A DNA stretch of 64,000 bases. Origin: Pyrocephalus nanus (Eukaryota; Chordata; Aves; Passeriformes; Tyrannidae). The position numbers and the translations under genes were made by a program. Location: the NCBI GenBank assembly GCA_038380795.1, contig CM076272.1, positions 3,725,001-3,789,000 of the forward strand, given 5' to 3'. Of the stretch, positions 60,954 through 64,000 are shown in pieces (position 1 is the stretch's first letter; each line of letters starts with the position of its first letter). The notes under the pieces were generated by a model. The model did no database searches and had not been told where the DNA came from. It was given only the letters and a program-made list of their open reading frames with translations.

Positions 60954-63900
60954 AGCCCGTCCAGCCACCCGGCGCAGAAGGGAGAGAAGGCGGGAGGAGG
61001 AGCTCTGTCAGATAAGCTGTCCAGTGGATCCTGGCTGGTAAACTCGTGACGCCTTAAAGATGTGAAGTTCTGGAGAGCTTGCCTTCCAGAAGAAACATTG
61101 TGTATTTAAAAAAAAACCACAAAAAATAGAATAATCATAAAATGAAACAAAAAAAAAAACCCAGAAAAAAAGAGAAGTGAATGTTCCTGCAAAGCTGTTT
61201 TCATTCTCTTGTGCCATGGGATGAAGGAACGTGCAGGAAGATGGTGTCTGTCCCTGGCAAAGGTGGTGTTGCCCAGGCCCGGCTGGGACGTGGTACACAT
61301 AAGGGTAGTTTGGAGCTTTGAGATGTGTTTCTGGTCCTTCTGGTTGGATATTCCCAGCAAGGACGCCCTGGTGGGAACAGTACCCCTTGATTGTGTAGAA
61401 AACCCTTCTTTTGAGGGAGAATCTGTTTTGGTTACGATGTTCTTTTTGACTCCTCCTCCCATTCTGTGTTCTGAGAAGCAGGTGTAGCTTTCTCTCCCTC
61501 CCTCCCTCTCCAGGCCCTCATGGAGAGCATTCCCTCTTCAGAAATCTTGTGTCAGGAGCCAGAGGCTCCCGGGTCACACATTCTCTGGGAACACTGATGT
61601 CCTCAGCTAGGCCTTATTGCTTATATACTGTTGGCTTTTCTTTGTTCACTTTGTGGGTGAAGCCCAGGGCTGTGGGCTTGAGGTGTGTTACGGAAAAGAA
61701 CTTTTCCAGGATACTTGTGGGGTTTGGATTTGTTTCTTTTATTCTTTCTTCCTTTTCTGGCACAGCAAGTGGCTGAACCAGGGAAAGGAGAGTGAAGCAG
61801 GGCAGTGTTGCTCTGGGTCCGTTGCACGGTGTATGGTGCAGGTGAAGTTTTGGGTAAGTTCCCCCTGTAGTTCCAGTACCCCTCCTACATTTGGTAGGGC
61901 TTGGGAAGTAGCTCATGGATCCGTTCATTCCCTTTGGAATCGAAGACTTTGTATAGGGGTGGGCTTGTGGCTGTGTCTGTGCTGAGAGCCAGCCTGAGGA
62001 AGAACTTGGGTCCTGTTTGCTGGCAGGAGGTATGGCAGGGGGTTCTAGGCTGAATTTCCATGGGGAGTCTGTTTTAGTGCTGCACTGTCTTCCCATGCAC
62101 CGTTAGGAAGCACTGGGTTGTTATTCCCTGTGTTCATTCTGCTGGCCCACTGGAGCCTTGGTGCAGTGCCTAGAGCAGGGATGAGCTGAGGAACCATCAG
62201 CTAGCTGGCTTTGGGAATCAGCTTAGGAATCCATTGTGCTGGCACCTGGTGTGCCCCCTGAGGGCTTTGTGCTTGGCAGCTGAGCCAGGGAAGCATCGGA
62301 GATGCAGAAGGTGCTGTAAGGCCAAACTGTTCCTTTGGAGGAATCGGGCTGAGGCCGTGAGTGTGGGCAGTGCGTGAAGCTCTGCTGCTCTTTCATACCT
62401 TATGTGTCCCCAGGGCTTCTGCAACCACCTAAACCTTGCACAGGCCCTGCTCTGGGAGAGCTTCAGACCTTCCAACGGTGCCCTTGTCCAGGGCAGCGAG
62501 ATCCCTTCAGAGGCTGAAGCACAGGAATGTGTGGGTCCATGTGTGCCTGGACCACACCAAACCTACGGACCCAGTGTGCTCTGAGTCAGACACTCCTCTT
62601 TCTCTTTCCTCTGCTTAGAACAAAGGCAAGGGGTATCAGAGGGAAGAACCTTCCCCAGTTGGAAAGCAGCAGTTAATGAATATAGCCTGGAAGTGCAGAG
62701 CACCTGGAAGGACCCAGGAGGCTGAGCGCTGGACTCACCCTGCAGCCCCCGAGGTCTCTCCCCCTGCACCTCACCATATCTACCTCAGCAGGACCAAGGG
62801 CTCTGTCCTCGCTGGCTGGAGCCCTGGTTCCCCTCAGCTGCTTTTGGAGGGGCTCAGTGACTCGGCAGTGCTGGGATAGAGGGTGGCCCTGCCCTCGAGC
62901 TGTTCCTCTCCTGTGAACAGGGCAAAGCATCATTAGTGGCATTTTACCACGCTGTGGTTCTTTCTGACTGGGACAGAACAGCAGTGTGGTGGTTATTTAT
63001 GACACAAACACAAGATTTCCTTCTGCCTTTCTTGGTTTTTCAGCTGTTTCCACTTCCTCAGATCTTTATTTGGAAGCAACAGTGGGTTAAAAAAGGTTGT
63101 TGCTGTAGTCAGTGTTAGCTTCAGTCTCCTTATTTTCACTCTCTTTGCTCAAGACACTCGATAAGAGACTTGCTGGTTCAATTTCTGCTTTCTGTAGGTT
63201 TTTCTTGCCCCTTCTGGGCAAACCCTCTCTGGGTTTGGCTGTTGTACTGTAGCTTGTACCCACAGAGCAGTAACAGGCCACTGGCTGAAGTTACCTGCCT
63301 GGAAGGCACTGAGCAGGTAAAATGCAGGGATTGAGTTCTGGGAAGCACTGAGGCCCTGCATGTTGCCAGTCTTGCAATGGTTCCCCAAGTTTAAACAAAA
63401 AAAATAAAACGAAATAAAGTGAACAGTGTTGCACAACAGGAGGGTGCAGACCCTCGTGTAAGGAAAGGGGTTTCCCAGTCCCAAGTAGTGCAGTGTTTAG
63501 GGCACAACAGGCAGCTCTGGGCTGTGGTAATGTCACAGCTTGCTCACTTTCTGGTAGATTTGGGTATTTGGCTGTACTTCTCCTCAGATCCAGCTGTTTC
63601 TTGAGGAAGTACTGGCTTCCCACACCTGAAACACATGTGAGATGTGAGCTCTTCTGGAGCACTTGAAGACCCAGAAAGAGGTCTGGGTCCCTTCTTCTCC
63701 CCTATCTCCCCCCTTGCCAGTTAATTCAAAGAATGGAACACTTTTTTTAGCTGTGTTTGGGATAGTTTCTATTCCCAACCTGACCCACCATCATAGGAAC
63801 TGCCCCAGAGTACTGCTCTGGTCACAGACACAAGAAGATCACTGCGCTGTGGCACTGCTTGATAATTCCATTTGTGACCTAATGTTTGTAATGACCAATT

Positions 63901-63955
63901 CCTGCCACTATGGGGGAGTCCCTGAAATAAAGTGCAACTATTCATGTGTGCTATT
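60954..63955 (+). other. EDC3: EDC3 3'UTR (probable extent)
   Basis: No introns or other genes were recognised after the stop codon. Candidate poly(A) signals are AATAAA at 63403-63408, 63413-63418 and 63926-63931. The last is followed by a GT-rich stretch (TGTGTGCTATTGTGTG), as expected downstream of a cleavage site. An A-rich patch at 61107-61170 contains no AATAAA. The 3-kb length is an inference. Confidence 0.6.
63926..63955 (+). terminator. EDC3: Candidate EDC3 poly(A) signal and downstream element
   Basis: AATAAA at 63926-63931 is followed 15-30 bases later by CA and a GT-rich element. This is the best-formed signal in the last 3 kb. Confidence 0.6.
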
Positions 63956-64000
63956 GTGTGCAGCTATTTATTCTGCTCTGATTCTAGAACCTTCCTGCTG

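Overview
The window is vertebrate nuclear DNA, almost certainly from a bird. Genes are split into short exons with GT/AG introns. CpG islands mark the promoters. The only interspersed repeats I recognise are CR1 LINE 3' ends, with tails of the form GATTCTATGAT. A CYP1A4/CYP1A5-type pair lies between CSK and EDC3. This matches the order of human 15q24 (CPLX3 - LMAN1L - CSK - CYP1A2 - CYP1A1 - EDC3), read here in reverse.

Layout: (1) 1-61, start of complexin-3 (CPLX3, minus), followed by a GC-rich minisatellite, a CpG island and about 6 kb without a supported gene. (2) 8167-12451, the complete CSK coding region on minus (12 coding exons, 450 aa), with a probable untranslated exon and CpG island near 17.3-17.7 kb. 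(3) 17.7-25.2 kb, intergenic: GC-rich tandem arrays, then a sharp switch to AT-rich DNA, then CR1 copies. (4) 25316-28552, a CYP1A2-type gene (avian CYP1A5) on minus. (5) 28.6-33.6 kb, the region shared by the two head-to-head CYP1A genes, with several perfect matches to the Ah-receptor/ARNT xenobiotic response element (XRE) and a duplicated XRE module. (6) 33.55-39.06 kb, a CYP1A1-type gene (avian CYP1A4) on plus, with TATA, CCAAT and E-box motifs before a non-coding first exon. (7) 40.98-41.75 kb, minisatellites leading into the EDC3 CpG-island promoter. (8) 43775-60953, EDC3 on plus (6 coding exons, 506 aa), with a 3'UTR probably ending near 63950.

CSK (Src-family inhibitory kinase), EDC3 (mRNA decapping scaffold) and CPLX3 (synaptic SNARE regulator) are neighbours by conserved synteny, not by shared function. 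The two CYP1A genes do form a functional unit: they share a divergent regulatory region and an inverted, nearly identical segment covering the end of intron 1 and most of exon 2, which indicates gene conversion. I found no clearly new type of system. The strongest points for follow-up are the duplicated XRE module, the patchwork of the conversion tract, and a forkhead-motif minisatellite in EDC3 intron 1.
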